58,167 bases of DNA, taken from assembly GCA_017624115.1 (NCBI GenBank), contig JAGANQ010000063.1:1-58167 (forward strand), given 5' to 3'. Below the pieces are notes generated by a model, which saw nothing but the letters and a program-made list of their open reading frames with translations, was not told the origin of the DNA and did not search any database. Shown here piece by piece: positions 9,285-17,633 of the stretch (positions are counted from its first letter, which is position 1; each line of letters begins with the position of its first letter). The translations under genes and the position numbers were made by a program. This DNA is from Lachnospiraceae bacterium (GTDB lineage Bacteria > Bacillota > Clostridia > Lachnospirales > Lachnospiraceae).

Positions 9285-9340
9285 TGTCGATTTCTTTGTT
9301 CTTTCTCTTATTATTCGACAAAAACTTTTTATTTGTCGAA
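9285..9340. promoter_or_regulatory. cluster of Spo0A-box-like motifs
   Basis: TGTCGAT at 9285-9291, TTCGACA at 9314-9320 and TGTCGAA at 9334-9340 match the 0A-box core (TGTCGAA or its complement) at 6/7, 7/7 and 7/7. The last two form a 9-bp inverted repeat. They lie between convergent gene ends, not at a promoter, so binding is speculative. Confidence 0.3.
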
Positions 9341-9353
9341 AAGTTATCCCGCT

Positions 9354-10565
9354 CTAACCTTTTCCCAGTCTGATTTTGAAATCATCATAGCCGAAATCCG
9401 TCAGCCGCACAAGCTCTCCGCTCGCGCTTCTTTTCCATATGTCGGGCAGAGGCATTCCGTTGAAGGTATTATTTTTGCAGGTTGAATAAATTGCCATATC
9501 ACCGAACAGAAGCAGGCTGCCCTCCTGTAATTCCCGGTCAAAGCTGTAATCACCGATAATATCGCCGGCAAGACAGGTAGGTCCTGCCAGACGGCAGGAA
9601 TATTTCCGTTTATCCCCTTCCTCTGCATCATATAAAGGCGGTGTATATGGCATTTCTATCACATCGGGCATATGGCAGGCTGCACTTGTATCAAGTATCG
9701 CGATGCGGATATCTCCGTTTTGTATAATATCAAGCACACGGCATACAAGATAGCCTGCATTCAATGCACAGGCTTCTCCCGGCTCCAGATAAACCTCCAC
9801 ATTCCATTTTCTCCGTGCCGTAAGAATGCACTGTTCCAATTTTGAAAGGTCATATCCCGGGCGGGTGATATGATGTCCGCCGCCCATATTAAGCCACTTC
9901 ATTTTCGGAAGAATATCTCCGAATTTTTTATCCACCGCCTGAAGCGTCACTTCAAGCGCATCGGAATCCTGCTCACACAATGTATGAAAATGCAGGCCGT
10001 CAAGCAGGCAAATCAGCTCTTGCGTCATTTCCTTATCCCACTGCCGTCTCGTTGTACCAAGCCGGCTTCCGGCTGCACACGGATCATATATCTCATGTCC
10101 CTCCTGTGTAGAACACTCCGGGTTGATACGCAGACCGATGCTCTTACCTGCCTGCTTTGCTTTGAAACCAAACGTTCCAAGCTGATGCGGGGAATTAAAT
10201 ACAATATGGTCGGCATAGCTTAAAAGCTCATCAAATTCATCCTCACGATATGCCGCACAGAAAACGTGAACCTCTTTTCCCGGCATTTCCTCTGCCCCCA
10301 GTCTTGCCTCATACAGACCGCTTGCCTCTGTTCCTGCAAGATACGGGGCAAGCACAGGATACAGGTCGTAATTAGAAAACGCCTTTTGTGCAAGCAAAAT
10401 CTTACAGCCTGTATTCTTCATAACCGATGCAAGGATACTGCCGTTTTTATGAAGCTGCCCTTCATCTATGACATAGCAGGGAGTTGGCAGGGCAGAAAAC
10501 AATTCCTCTGGTTTTTTCCCGTCAAGCGCCCAGAACGCAGGACGGGATTCTATCCTGCCCTCCAT
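9354..10565 (-). CDS. nspC: carboxynorspermidine decarboxylase
   Basis: This PLP-dependent fold III decarboxylase removes the carboxyl group from carboxy(nor)spermidine to give spermidine or norspermidine. The PLP lysine lies in ILLAQKAFSN near residue 60. Other family motifs are GLRINPECSTQEG, LHFHTLCEQ, LNMGGGHHITRPGYD and YLEPGEACALNAGY; CHMPDVIEMPY carries the C-terminal active-site region. Length (403 residues) is slightly above the usual ~380. Its start overlaps the stop of the dehydrogenase gene by one base (TGATG), so the two are translationally coupled. Norspermidine versus spermidine as product cannot be told from sequence. Confidence 0.93.
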   Translation of the reverse strand: MEGRIESRPAFWALDGKKPEELFSALPTPCYVIDEGQLHKNGSILASVMKNTGCKILLAQKAFSNYDLYPVLAPYLAGTEASGLYEARLGAEEMPGKEVHVFCAAYREDEFDELLSYADHIVFNSPHQLGTFGFKAKQAGKSIGLRINPECSTQEGHEIYDPCAAGSRLGTTRRQWDKEMTQELICLLDGLHFHTLCEQDSDALEVTLQAVDKKFGDILPKMKWLNMGGGHHITRPGYDLSKLEQCILTARRKWNVEVYLEPGEACALNAGYLVCRVLDIIQNGDIRIAILDTSAACHMPDVIEMPYTPPLYDAEEGDKRKYSCRLAGPTCLAGDIIGDYSFDRELQEGSLLLFGDMAIYSTCKNNTFNGMPLPDIWKRSASGELVRLTDFGYDDFKIRLGKG

Positions 10566-11824
10566 CAGTCCACCAGTACCGGGTTATGGCTCTCTCTGCG
10601 GGGAAGTCCATATTTATCAAGTGCATCCAGAAATGGATCCGGATTAAATTCCTCAACGGTATATACACCCGCTTTTTTCCACTCGCCTGTCAGCAGCATC
10701 AGTGCACCGCACATGGCAGGAACCCCTGTTGTATAGCTGATTGCCTGGCTTTCCACTTCACGATAGCATTCCTGATGGTCGCATACATTATAGATATAAT
10801 AGGTCTTGTCCTTACCGTCCTTTTTACCCGTGAAGATGCAGCCGATATTGGTTTTCCCGTGTGTACGCGGGCCAAGGCTTGCCGGGTCAGGAAGCAGCGC
10901 TTTTAAAAACTTAATCGGAATGATTTCTCTGCCTTCAAAATCAACCGGCGCAGTTGAGAGCATACCAACATTTTCGAGACACTTCATATGGGTCAGATAG
11001 CTCTGTCCAAAGGTCATAAAGAAACGGATTCGTTTCACGCCTGGAATATTGAGCGCTAATGACTCGATTTCCTCGTGATGAAGAAGGTACATGTCCTTCT
11101 GACCGACACAGTCAAATGCATATTCCCGCTTGATGCTCATTGCCGGTATCTCCACCCAGTGTCCGTTTTCCCAGTAGCTTCCGGGTGCAGAAACCTCACG
11201 CAGATTTACCTCAGGATTGAAATTAGTTGCAAATGGATATCCGTGGTCACCTCCATTGCAGTCCAGAATATCAATTGTATCAATCGTATCAAATTCATGC
11301 TTTGCAGCATAGGCACAATATGCCTGTGTAACACCGGGGTCAAATCCGCAGCCAAGCAGCGCAGTAAGCCCTGCTTTTTCAAATTTTTCGCGGTATGCCC
11401 ACTGCCAGCTGTAATCAAAGTATGCAGAAAAGCCCTGCTCCCTGCAGCGCTTTTCATAAATTTCGCGCCACTTGGGATCCTCAGTATCCTCCGGTTCATA
11501 ATTCGCCGTATCCATATAATTGACACCGCAGGCAAGGCAGGCATCCATAATCGTAAGATCCTGGTACGGAAGTGCAATATTCATTACAAGGTCCGGCCTG
11601 TAGCTGTTGATAAGGTCAGTAAGCTGATTGATATCATCTGCATCCACCTGTGCTGTTGTTATCTTTGTAGCAGTTTTTCCCTGAAGTTCAGCGGCAAGCC
11701 TGTCACATTTGGATTTTGTTCTGCTTGCAATGCAGAGCTCTGTGAAAACCTCGCTCACCTGACAGCATTTTCTAATGGCAACGGAAGCAACTCCGCCGCA
11801 ACCGATTACTAAAACTTTACTCAT
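10565..11824 (-). CDS. carboxynorspermidine dehydrogenase (saccharopine dehydrogenase family)
   Basis: This enzyme condenses a diamine (putrescine or diaminopropane) with aspartate semialdehyde and reduces the imine with NADPH, giving carboxyspermidine or carboxynorspermidine. The N-terminal Rossmann motif VLVIGCGGVASVAIRKC and the saccharopine dehydrogenase pattern GCGFDPGVTQAYCAYAAK are visible in its 419 residues. AAAGGAG precedes the ATG. It directly precedes nspC, whose product decarboxylates this enzyme's product, and follows speB by 22 nt. The family also contains saccharopine dehydrogenases, but the nspC neighbour makes the polyamine role much more likely. Confidence 0.92.
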   Translation of the reverse strand: MSKVLVIGCGGVASVAIRKCCQVSEVFTELCIASRTKSKCDRLAAELQGKTATKITTAQVDADDINQLTDLINSYRPDLVMNIALPYQDLTIMDACLACGVNYMDTANYEPEDTEDPKWREIYEKRCREQGFSAYFDYSWQWAYREKFEKAGLTALLGCGFDPGVTQAYCAYAAKHEFDTIDTIDILDCNGGDHGYPFATNFNPEVNLREVSAPGSYWENGHWVEIPAMSIKREYAFDCVGQKDMYLLHHEEIESLALNIPGVKRIRFFMTFGQSYLTHMKCLENVGMLSTAPVDFEGREIIPIKFLKALLPDPASLGPRTHGKTNIGCIFTGKKDGKDKTYYIYNVCDHQECYREVESQAISYTTGVPAMCGALMLLTGEWKKAGVYTVEEFNPDPFLDALDKYGLPRRESHNPVLVD

Positions 11825-11846
11825 TTTCTGTATCTCCTTTATTTGA

Positions 11847-12704
11847 TTATTTGCTAAGCGCTAAAATCAGTTCACGCAATACCTTGCACGCTGTTGCCGT
11901 GGAAGCTCCGCTGCTGTCAAGCATTGGGGCAAGTTCATTGATATCCGCTCCGACAACGTTTGTCCGGCATACCTTACATATCGCCTCCAGAAGCTGCACA
12001 AAGTTCACACCGCCAGCCTCAGGGGTACCCGTGCCTGGGAACACCGAAGGATCAAGACAGTCAAGATCTATACTGAAATATACGGGAGCCTTTGATTGTT
12101 TCAAAGCTTCCACCACCTCATCAATTCCGTTAAAATCAAACCGGTGCAGGTCCGTATGCTCCCTGGCAAACTGGAATTCAGATTTCTCACCGCTTCTGAT
12201 GCAGAACTGATGGATACGTCCGTCTCCAAGCAAATCATAGGAACGCCGCATGACACAGGCATGGCTCAGTGTTGCTCCAAGATAATCGTCACGCAGATCG
12301 GTATGAGCATCAAAATGAACGATATGCAAATCAGGATACCGCTTGTGTACAGCCCGCACAGCCCCAAGCGTTACCAGATGCTCTCCGCCGATAAGCAGCG
12401 GGAGCTTCGCATCATCTAAAATTTGCGTGGTTCGTTCTTCAATATCAGAAAGTGCAAGCTCCGCCCTGCCAAAGCACAGCTCCAAATCGCCGCTGTCGAA
12501 CACCGCAGCTTCGGTTAAATCCCTGTCCTGATAGGGACTATAAGTTTCAAGTCCAAAGCTTTCGTGACGAATTGCCGACGAGCCAAATCTGGCTCCCGGC
12601 CGAAAGCTTGTGGTGGAATCAAAGGGGGCACCGAAAAGAACGATTTTCGCACTTTCATAATCAGAGTCGCACCCGATAAAGGTTTCAACATTTCGTTCCA
12701 GCAT
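11847..12704 (-). CDS. speB: agmatinase (ureohydrolase)
   Basis: Agmatinase hydrolyses agmatine to putrescine and urea at a binuclear manganese site. The metal-binding motifs are GGEHLVTLG, HFDAHTDLRDD and SIDLDCLDPSVFPGTG. The ATG at 12704 follows GGAGG by 9 nt and leaves a 1-nt gap to the speE stop; an earlier in-frame codon lies inside speE. Length is 285 residues, normal for the family. In the operon it consumes the product of the arginine decarboxylase. In organisms with the carboxyaminopropylagmatine route, SpeB homologues act on aminopropylagmatine, so the substrate is not certain. Confidence 0.93.
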   Translation of the reverse strand: MLERNVETFIGCDSDYESAKIVLFGAPFDSTTSFRPGARFGSSAIRHESFGLETYSPYQDRDLTEAAVFDSGDLELCFGRAELALSDIEERTTQILDDAKLPLLIGGEHLVTLGAVRAVHKRYPDLHIVHFDAHTDLRDDYLGATLSHACVMRRSYDLLGDGRIHQFCIRSGEKSEFQFAREHTDLHRFDFNGIDEVVEALKQSKAPVYFSIDLDCLDPSVFPGTGTPEAGGVNFVQLLEAICKVCRTNVVGADINELAPMLDSSGASTATACKVLRELILALSK

Positions 12705-12705
12705 T

Positions 12706-13557
12706 TTATTCAACCTCCTCAAGCATTTTTTCGAGAAAAGCAGGTAAGTAGAAAGCTCCTATGTGTAATTTCGTTGTATAATACTGCGTCATTAAATTTA
12801 ATGAGAGCCATCTCTTCGCATCAAGGTCATCAACCGGATGATACTTCTTGCTGGCAAAGCCAAACAGCCAGTATCCCGCAGCATAAGTAGGAATATGTGC
12901 CTGATAGACACGGCTGATGGGGAAGGTGCTGGCAATCCGTTTATGGCTTCTTTGCATCGCATCTGCATCATGCTTATAAAACGGACTGCCCTGCTGGTTT
13001 ACCATAATTCCATCCTCACGCAGAGCATTGTAACAGATTCCGTAAAATTCACGGGTAAAATATCCCTCGGAAGGCCCGAAGGGGTCGGTGGAATCAACAA
13101 TGATTAAATCATACTGCTCTTTGCACCGTCTGATAAAGCGAAGCGCATTGTCAAAATAAATATGAACACGGCTGTCGTCAAGACGGCAGGCATTTTCGGG
13201 CAGGTATGTCCGACAGGCCTCCACTACCTGCGGGTCCATCTCCACGAGGTCAATTCGTTTTACCTGTTCATATCTTGCCAGCTCACGCACAACACCTCCG
13301 TCACCTGCACCGATTACTAAAATATCCTGAATATTCGGATGCACGGACATCGGAACATGCGTTATCATTTCATCGTATATAAATTCATCCCGCTCCGTAA
13401 GCATCACATTACCGTCAAGCGCGAGAACCCTGCCGAATTCCGGCGTATCAAAAATATCAATCTGCTGGTAATCACTTTTCTGCGAATACAGATGCCTGTC
13501 CACACGAATGCTGTGCTTCACATCGGGTGCGTGAAATTCACTAAACCATAGCTCCAC
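12706..13557 (-). CDS. speE: polyamine aminopropyltransferase (spermidine synthase)
   Basis: SpeE transfers an aminopropyl group from decarboxylated SAM to putrescine. The methyltransferase-like fold shows VIGAGDGGVVRELARYE, DLVEMDP and IIVDSTDPFGPSEGYFTREFY, the usual binding and catalytic regions. Length (283 residues) is normal. The start is a GTG behind AAGGGGG. It lies between the arginine decarboxylase and speB. Its cosubstrate needs SAM decarboxylase (speD), which is not in this window, and the same operon carries the SAM-independent route. It may be redundant, or may use a different amine acceptor. Confidence 0.92.
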   Translation of the reverse strand: MELWFSEFHAPDVKHSIRVDRHLYSQKSDYQQIDIFDTPEFGRVLALDGNVMLTERDEFIYDEMITHVPMSVHPNIQDILVIGAGDGGVVRELARYEQVKRIDLVEMDPQVVEACRTYLPENACRLDDSRVHIYFDNALRFIRRCKEQYDLIIVDSTDPFGPSEGYFTREFYGICYNALREDGIMVNQQGSPFYKHDADAMQRSHKRIASTFPISRVYQAHIPTYAAGYWLFGFASKKYHPVDDLDAKRWLSLNLMTQYYTTKLHIGAFYLPAFLEKMLEEVE

Positions 13558-13570
13558 TGAAACTACCCCC

Positions 13571-15031
13571 TTACCGTAAAACGTTTATGTTCAAGATGTC
13601 GGGGTCCTCCGGTCCTGTCATGGAGCATCCCTTCACTTTTGCGTATTCAATGTAATCCAGTATTTCTGATGTGATACGCTCACCCGGCGCCAGAATCGGA
13701 ATGCCGGGAGGATAGCACATAACAAACTCGCTGCAGACACGTCCTATGCTCTCGCGCAGAGGAAGACTCTCCTTCTCTGCATAGAATGCCTCCTGCGGAC
13801 TGGTGACAACCTCGGGGTCGATATATTCCTGACTGAGCAGACCATTGCTGTCTGTCTGGTATCTGCGGCGGATTTCTGCCAGAGCACTGACCAGACGTTC
13901 CAGCTCCTGCGGGCGGTCGCCGATAGACAAGTATGCCAGGATATTTCCTATATCTCCAAATTCAATCTGAATATCATATTCATCACGCAGAATGTCATAT
14001 ACTTCTATTCCTGCAAGGCCGATATCCCTTGTATGGACGCTCAGCTTCGTAGGGTCAAAATCAAAAATAGAATTTCCGTTCACCAGTTCTTTGCCGAAGG
14101 CATAATATCCGCCAATGGCATTGATTTCTGCCCGGGCATAGTCTGCCATATTGATAACTCTGGCAAATACCTCCCTGCCCCGCAGAGCAAGATTTCTTCT
14201 GCTTATATCCAGGCTCGACATGAGCAGATAGCTGCCGGATGTAGTCTGAGTCAGGTTTATAATCTGTCTGACATGTCCTGCATTGACATTCGGGCCAATC
14301 AGCAAAAGGCTCGACTGCGTCAGACTTCCGCCGCTTTTGTGCATGGATACCGCTGCCATATCTGCACCGGCTGCCATCGCCGAAGCCGGCATTCCCGCCC
14401 CAAAGTAAAAGTGTGTGCCGTGGGCTTCATCCGCAAGACAGTACATCCCCGCATCATGTGCCATTTTTACAATCGCCCTGATATCACTGCAGATACCGTA
14501 ATAAGTAGGGTTATTGACAAGCACTGCTACCGCATCAGGATTCTCTGCAATTGCTTTCGCGACCTGCTCCCTCTGCATACCGAGCGAAATTCCCAGCCTG
14601 CGGTCAACCTCAGGATTTACGTACACAGGTATGGCACCGCAAAGAACCAGTGCATTGATAACACTTCTATGTACATTACGCGGCAGAATTATCTTATCTC
14701 CGCGTTTGCAGGTGGATAACACCATGCTCTGCACAGAGCTCGTTGTCCCGCCTACCATGAGGAATGCATGCGCAGCACCGAAAGCATCGGCAGCAAGTAT
14801 TTCTGCCTCCCGTATAACCGAAACAGGATGACACAGATTGTCTAACGGCTTCATGCTGTTGACATCTATGCTCACGCATTGTTCGCCCAGAAATGCTGTC
14901 AATTCCGGATTGCCCCTCCCATGCTTATGTCCCGGTACATCAAAGGGTACTACCCGCATCTGCCGAAAGGTTTGCAGCGCCTCGTAAATAGGAGCTTTGT
15001 TCTGATCGATTTTTCTTTTTTCTTCTTTCAT
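13571..15031 (-). CDS. speA: arginine decarboxylase, PLP fold-I (Orn/Lys/Arg decarboxylase family)
   Basis: This 486-residue PLP enzyme belongs to the short Bacillus-type Orn/Lys/Arg decarboxylase family. PFDVPGHKHGRGNPEL is the family signature near residue 30, and ADEAHGTHFYFG precedes the PLP lysine in SMHKSGGSLTQSS. The C-terminal wing carries CYPPGIPILAPGE. Arginine is the inferred substrate because agmatinase is in the same operon; lysine or ornithine cannot be excluded from sequence. GAGG lies 6 nt before the ATG. It is the first gene of the polyamine operon and starts 54 nt after the terminator of the structured RNA upstream. Confidence 0.9.
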   Translation of the reverse strand: MKEEKRKIDQNKAPIYEALQTFRQMRVVPFDVPGHKHGRGNPELTAFLGEQCVSIDVNSMKPLDNLCHPVSVIREAEILAADAFGAAHAFLMVGGTTSSVQSMVLSTCKRGDKIILPRNVHRSVINALVLCGAIPVYVNPEVDRRLGISLGMQREQVAKAIAENPDAVAVLVNNPTYYGICSDIRAIVKMAHDAGMYCLADEAHGTHFYFGAGMPASAMAAGADMAAVSMHKSGGSLTQSSLLLIGPNVNAGHVRQIINLTQTTSGSYLLMSSLDISRRNLALRGREVFARVINMADYARAEINAIGGYYAFGKELVNGNSIFDFDPTKLSVHTRDIGLAGIEVYDILRDEYDIQIEFGDIGNILAYLSIGDRPQELERLVSALAEIRRRYQTDSNGLLSQEYIDPEVVTSPQEAFYAEKESLPLRESIGRVCSEFVMCYPPGIPILAPGERITSEILDYIEYAKVKGCSMTGPEDPDILNINVLR

Positions 15032-15084
15032 CCTCTACCTCACCAAAAAGTCCTGTCGTATGGAAACGCAGTTTCCTAAACGTC

Positions 15085-15463
15085 AAAAAACGCAAGCTGT
15101 AATTACACAGCTTGCGTTACTATCCTATCACCTTATTATGATTATCTCCAAAGATGGATAAATCCTACCGTACCACCAAAAAACAGTTTATCCAGGAGCA
15201 AATATCAGAGAGGATATGCGGGCGTAAACAGAGTCTATATAGCAACAATACTTTTACTACTCTTTATTGACCGTTTCACAAGTCTGCGTAAATACGCATT
15301 TCGGTTATAAAGTAACCAACTTATAAAATTTGAGCTTTTAACTCAATCAATAAGGCGGCAAACCGCCAATCGGCAGTGGACCCGGCTGTCCGTATGGCCT
15401 CAACTCCAGCGGAGTGGTCCGTAATAATCGCTTTGGATAGACTCTACGTCGAAATACAATCCA
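15085..15463 (-). ncRNA. structured non-coding RNA or long 5' leader upstream of the polyamine operon
   Basis: A perfect promoter (15470-15498) and a strong hairpin plus T6 terminator (15085-15118, ACGCAAGCTGTG...ACAGCTTGCGT) bound a ~375-nt transcript with no credible reading frame. The 5' third folds well. GGACC and GGTCC enclose the hairpin ACTCC-GCT-GGAGT and a GGC/GCC stem, followed by a GGCGG-TTTG-CCGCC hairpin. The 3' part has GGTGGTACGG, AGGATTTATCC and GGTGATAGGATAG. I could not match it to tmRNA (no ANA...TAA tag frame or CCACCA end), RNase P, 6S, SRP or a known riboswitch. It may be an independent ncRNA (raiA-type RNAs are worth testing) or an attenuated leader of speA. Confidence 0.65.
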
Positions 15464-15469
15464 TAATAT

Positions 15470-15498
15470 AATATATACAATTTCTGGTATTCTGTCAA
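15470..15498 (-). promoter_or_regulatory. strong sigma-A promoter of the structured RNA
   Basis: Minus-strand TTGACA and TATATT are separated by 17 nt. It is among the best consensus promoters in the window. It has no gene immediately behind it, only the structured RNA. Confidence 0.88.
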
Positions 15499-15630
15499 TA
15501 GTCTGACACTTAATTATGAGCAAAGTGTGCAAAGCTGCCTGTTTCTTTCCTCTCTCCTGCCCGGGGATGGCTCCTTTAGATGCATGTAATACCTGCATGC
15601 ACGGAAATCTTTTCCTGTATTTATTGTACA

Positions 15631-15663
15631 CCAAAAGCAGCTCCTTTTCAGAGCTGCTTTTGG
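15631..15663 (-). terminator. terminator of hag
   Basis: CCAAAAGCAGCTC pairs perfectly with GAGCTGCTTTTGG around a 7-nt loop, about 45 nt after the flagellin stop. The U-rich portion is inside the descending stem. Confidence 0.75.
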
Positions 15664-15705
15664 TGAGTTTAATAATTATCGCGTATATAACATACTGTCC
15701 GCAAA

Positions 15706-17514
15706 TTAACCTAACAGAGACAGAACACCCTGGTTAGCCTGATTTGCCTGAGCCAGCATAGACTGTCCGGCCTGTGCAAGAATGTTGTTCTTGGAGTATG
15801 TAACCATCTCCTTAGCCATATCCACATCACGAATACGGGACTCTGCTGCTGTTGTGTTCTCAACAACATTGTCAAGGTTTGCAATAGTGTGCTCCAGTCT
15901 GTTCTGGATAGCACCAAGAGCAGAACGCTGCTTGGAAACCTGTGCAATGGCGTCCGCAATGGTATTCACTGCCTTGTCAGCATTGGTGGAGTCCTCGCCT
16001 GTCACCGTTACCTTGTCAATGCCGAGGCTCTTTGCGCTCATAGACTCGATATCCACGGAAATCTTATTTTCCTCCGTAGTGTCAGCACCAACCTGAAGGC
16101 TGAAGTTCAGGACATCAGAAGCCTTATCGACAGATGCTTTCTCTGTGATGAGGAGCTGCACCTTGATATCACTGAAATTAACTTCCGTATCCGCTGTATC
16201 AGTAGTATGTTTTGCACCTTTCATACTATCATTCAGGTCTGCATCTGCTATATCCTTAAGCGCTTTACTGAGATCCTTAACCGTAGTTGTAAACTCTTCC
16301 TTAACCGCATCTCCAACCTTATTATTGCTAGCGTCATATTTCTGGCTCACCTTGGTCGCACTAATCTGAATATCCAGCTTGTAATCATCGCCAATCAACT
16401 TCTGCAGCTGGTCAAAGGTCTTGAAGGTATTGGCTTCATCTCCGGTCGTCTTGTTAGCATCATAGGTATAGGTCTTACCGTTGATGGTTACTGATTCGCC
16501 ATCCTTCATGTTCAGCGTAAAGGCATTTGCCGCAGGTGCGGTACCGGCCACAGTATCATTTGCTTTTCCGATTTCCAAGGCATAGGATTCTCCTGTGGCA
16601 ATGGTACGAAGCGCCGCATAATCAGCATCCGTAGCTGTTGTTTGCTCAATACCCTCAAATTTATTCAGTCTCTTAGCAGTTCCTGAGGCAACCTTCGATG
16701 CAGATTCAAAAGTAATTTTCTGTACTGCATTCCTTGTACTATCCGTCTTAGTGCCATCCAGCTTTGACTCCACGCTAATCTTGCCGGAATCGTCGGAAGA
16801 TGCCTTAAAGACATGTTTCAATGTATCATCCTTATTAATAGCCTCCGCCAAATTTGCCGCAGTTGACTTTGCATCTGCACCGGTTTTGAAGGTCACGTCC
16901 TTCGTTCTGGTATTTCCTTCTTCGTCCAGATACTCGATGGTAGCGGTATCCTCAGTTCCCGCATCCAGCTTGGTGCCATCTGCCATGTCAAGAGTACCGC
17001 TGAAGATGTTGCCCTTTGCTGCCGTAGTAACTGCATCCTGAATCTTGCCGTCAACACGTGCGCTTACCTCGTCAGCATTCTTGTTCTTTCCTGAACCCTT
17101 TAACAGATAGGTCTCGTTGAACTTAGTAGTCTCGGATACACGGTCAATCTCTGTTACCAACTGGTCAATCTCATCCTGAATAGCCTGACGGTCTGCTTCT
17201 GAATTCGTACCGTTGGATGCCTGTACTGCCAGCTCGTTCATACGCTGAAGCATGGAATGTACTTCATTCAATGCACCTTCTGCGGTCTGTACTGCAGAGA
17301 TACCATCCTGTGCGTTGGAGGAAGCCCTCTCCAGACCACGCATCTGCTTTCTCATCTTCTCAGAAATTGTCAAGCCTGCTGCATCATCTGCTGCACGGTT
17401 AATTCTGTAACCGGAAGATAACTTCTCTGTGGACTTTGCCTGCTGCCCCGTTGTGATGCCTAACATTCTGTTAGCATTCATTGCCTGTATGTTGTGTTGT
17501 ACTATCATTGCCAT
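15706..17514 (-). CDS. hag: flagellin
   Basis: This 602-residue flagellin is the filament subunit. Conserved N-terminal D0/D1 (NIQAMNANRMLGI, GYRINRAADDAAGLTISEKM, LQRMNELAVQASNGTN) and C-terminal D1/D0 (LGAIQNRLEHTI, ILAQAGQSMLAQANQ) regions surround a long, variable central domain of ~330 residues rich in Thr, Asp and Lys. The N-terminal D1 stretch corresponds to the TLR5-contact region of other flagellins. There is no signal peptide, as expected for type III export. AAGGAGG precedes the ATG and overlaps a CsrA-like site. No promoter was found in the 119 nt between csrA and hag, so the two are probably cotranscribed. Confidence 0.96.
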   Translation of the reverse strand: MAMIVQHNIQAMNANRMLGITTGQQAKSTEKLSSGYRINRAADDAAGLTISEKMRKQMRGLERASSNAQDGISAVQTAEGALNEVHSMLQRMNELAVQASNGTNSEADRQAIQDEIDQLVTEIDRVSETTKFNETYLLKGSGKNKNADEVSARVDGKIQDAVTTAAKGNIFSGTLDMADGTKLDAGTEDTATIEYLDEEGNTRTKDVTFKTGADAKSTAANLAEAINKDDTLKHVFKASSDDSGKISVESKLDGTKTDSTRNAVQKITFESASKVASGTAKRLNKFEGIEQTTATDADYAALRTIATGESYALEIGKANDTVAGTAPAANAFTLNMKDGESVTINGKTYTYDANKTTGDEANTFKTFDQLQKLIGDDYKLDIQISATKVSQKYDASNNKVGDAVKEEFTTTVKDLSKALKDIADADLNDSMKGAKHTTDTADTEVNFSDIKVQLLITEKASVDKASDVLNFSLQVGADTTEENKISVDIESMSAKSLGIDKVTVTGEDSTNADKAVNTIADAIAQVSKQRSALGAIQNRLEHTIANLDNVVENTTAAESRIRDVDMAKEMVTYSKNNILAQAGQSMLAQANQANQGVLSLLG

Positions 17515-17522
17515 AATATTTT

Positions 17523-17560
17523 TCCTCCTTGTTTTTAAAAATTCTGCAAATCCGTTTGCA
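17523..17560 (-). promoter_or_regulatory. two CsrA-binding sites in the hag leader
   Basis: On the minus strand GCAAA-CGGA-TTTGC (17546-17559) is a 5-bp hairpin exposing GGA in a tetraloop, the classic CsrA target. ACAAGGA at 17526-17532 matches the CsrA core consensus and contains the hag Shine-Dalgarno. The pair matches the known two-site arrangement in the Bacillus subtilis hag leader. A larger GC-rich hairpin lies further upstream at about 17581-17610. Confidence 0.7.
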
Positions 17561-17633
17561 TCATTATGGTTTTTATAATAAGCCGAACCCCTAGGTTAGC
17601 TCGGCATTATTACCGTGGTTGACAGCTGACTGT

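Noticed and set aside
15085..15463. tmRNA, RNase P, 6S or SRP RNA
   Set aside because: The length would suit tmRNA or RNase P, but the mature-end sequences, tag frame, P4 core and SRP tetraloop region are absent.
15347..15634. 95-codon minus-strand open frame
   Set aside because: It overlaps the strong promoter and the 5' part of the structured RNA and has no ribosome-binding site or family resemblance.
17581..17610. Full terminator between csrA and hag
   Set aside because: The GCCG/CGGC hairpin is followed on the minus strand by a mixed TTATTATAAAAACC rather than a T run, and no promoter was found after it for hag; a leader structure is more likely.
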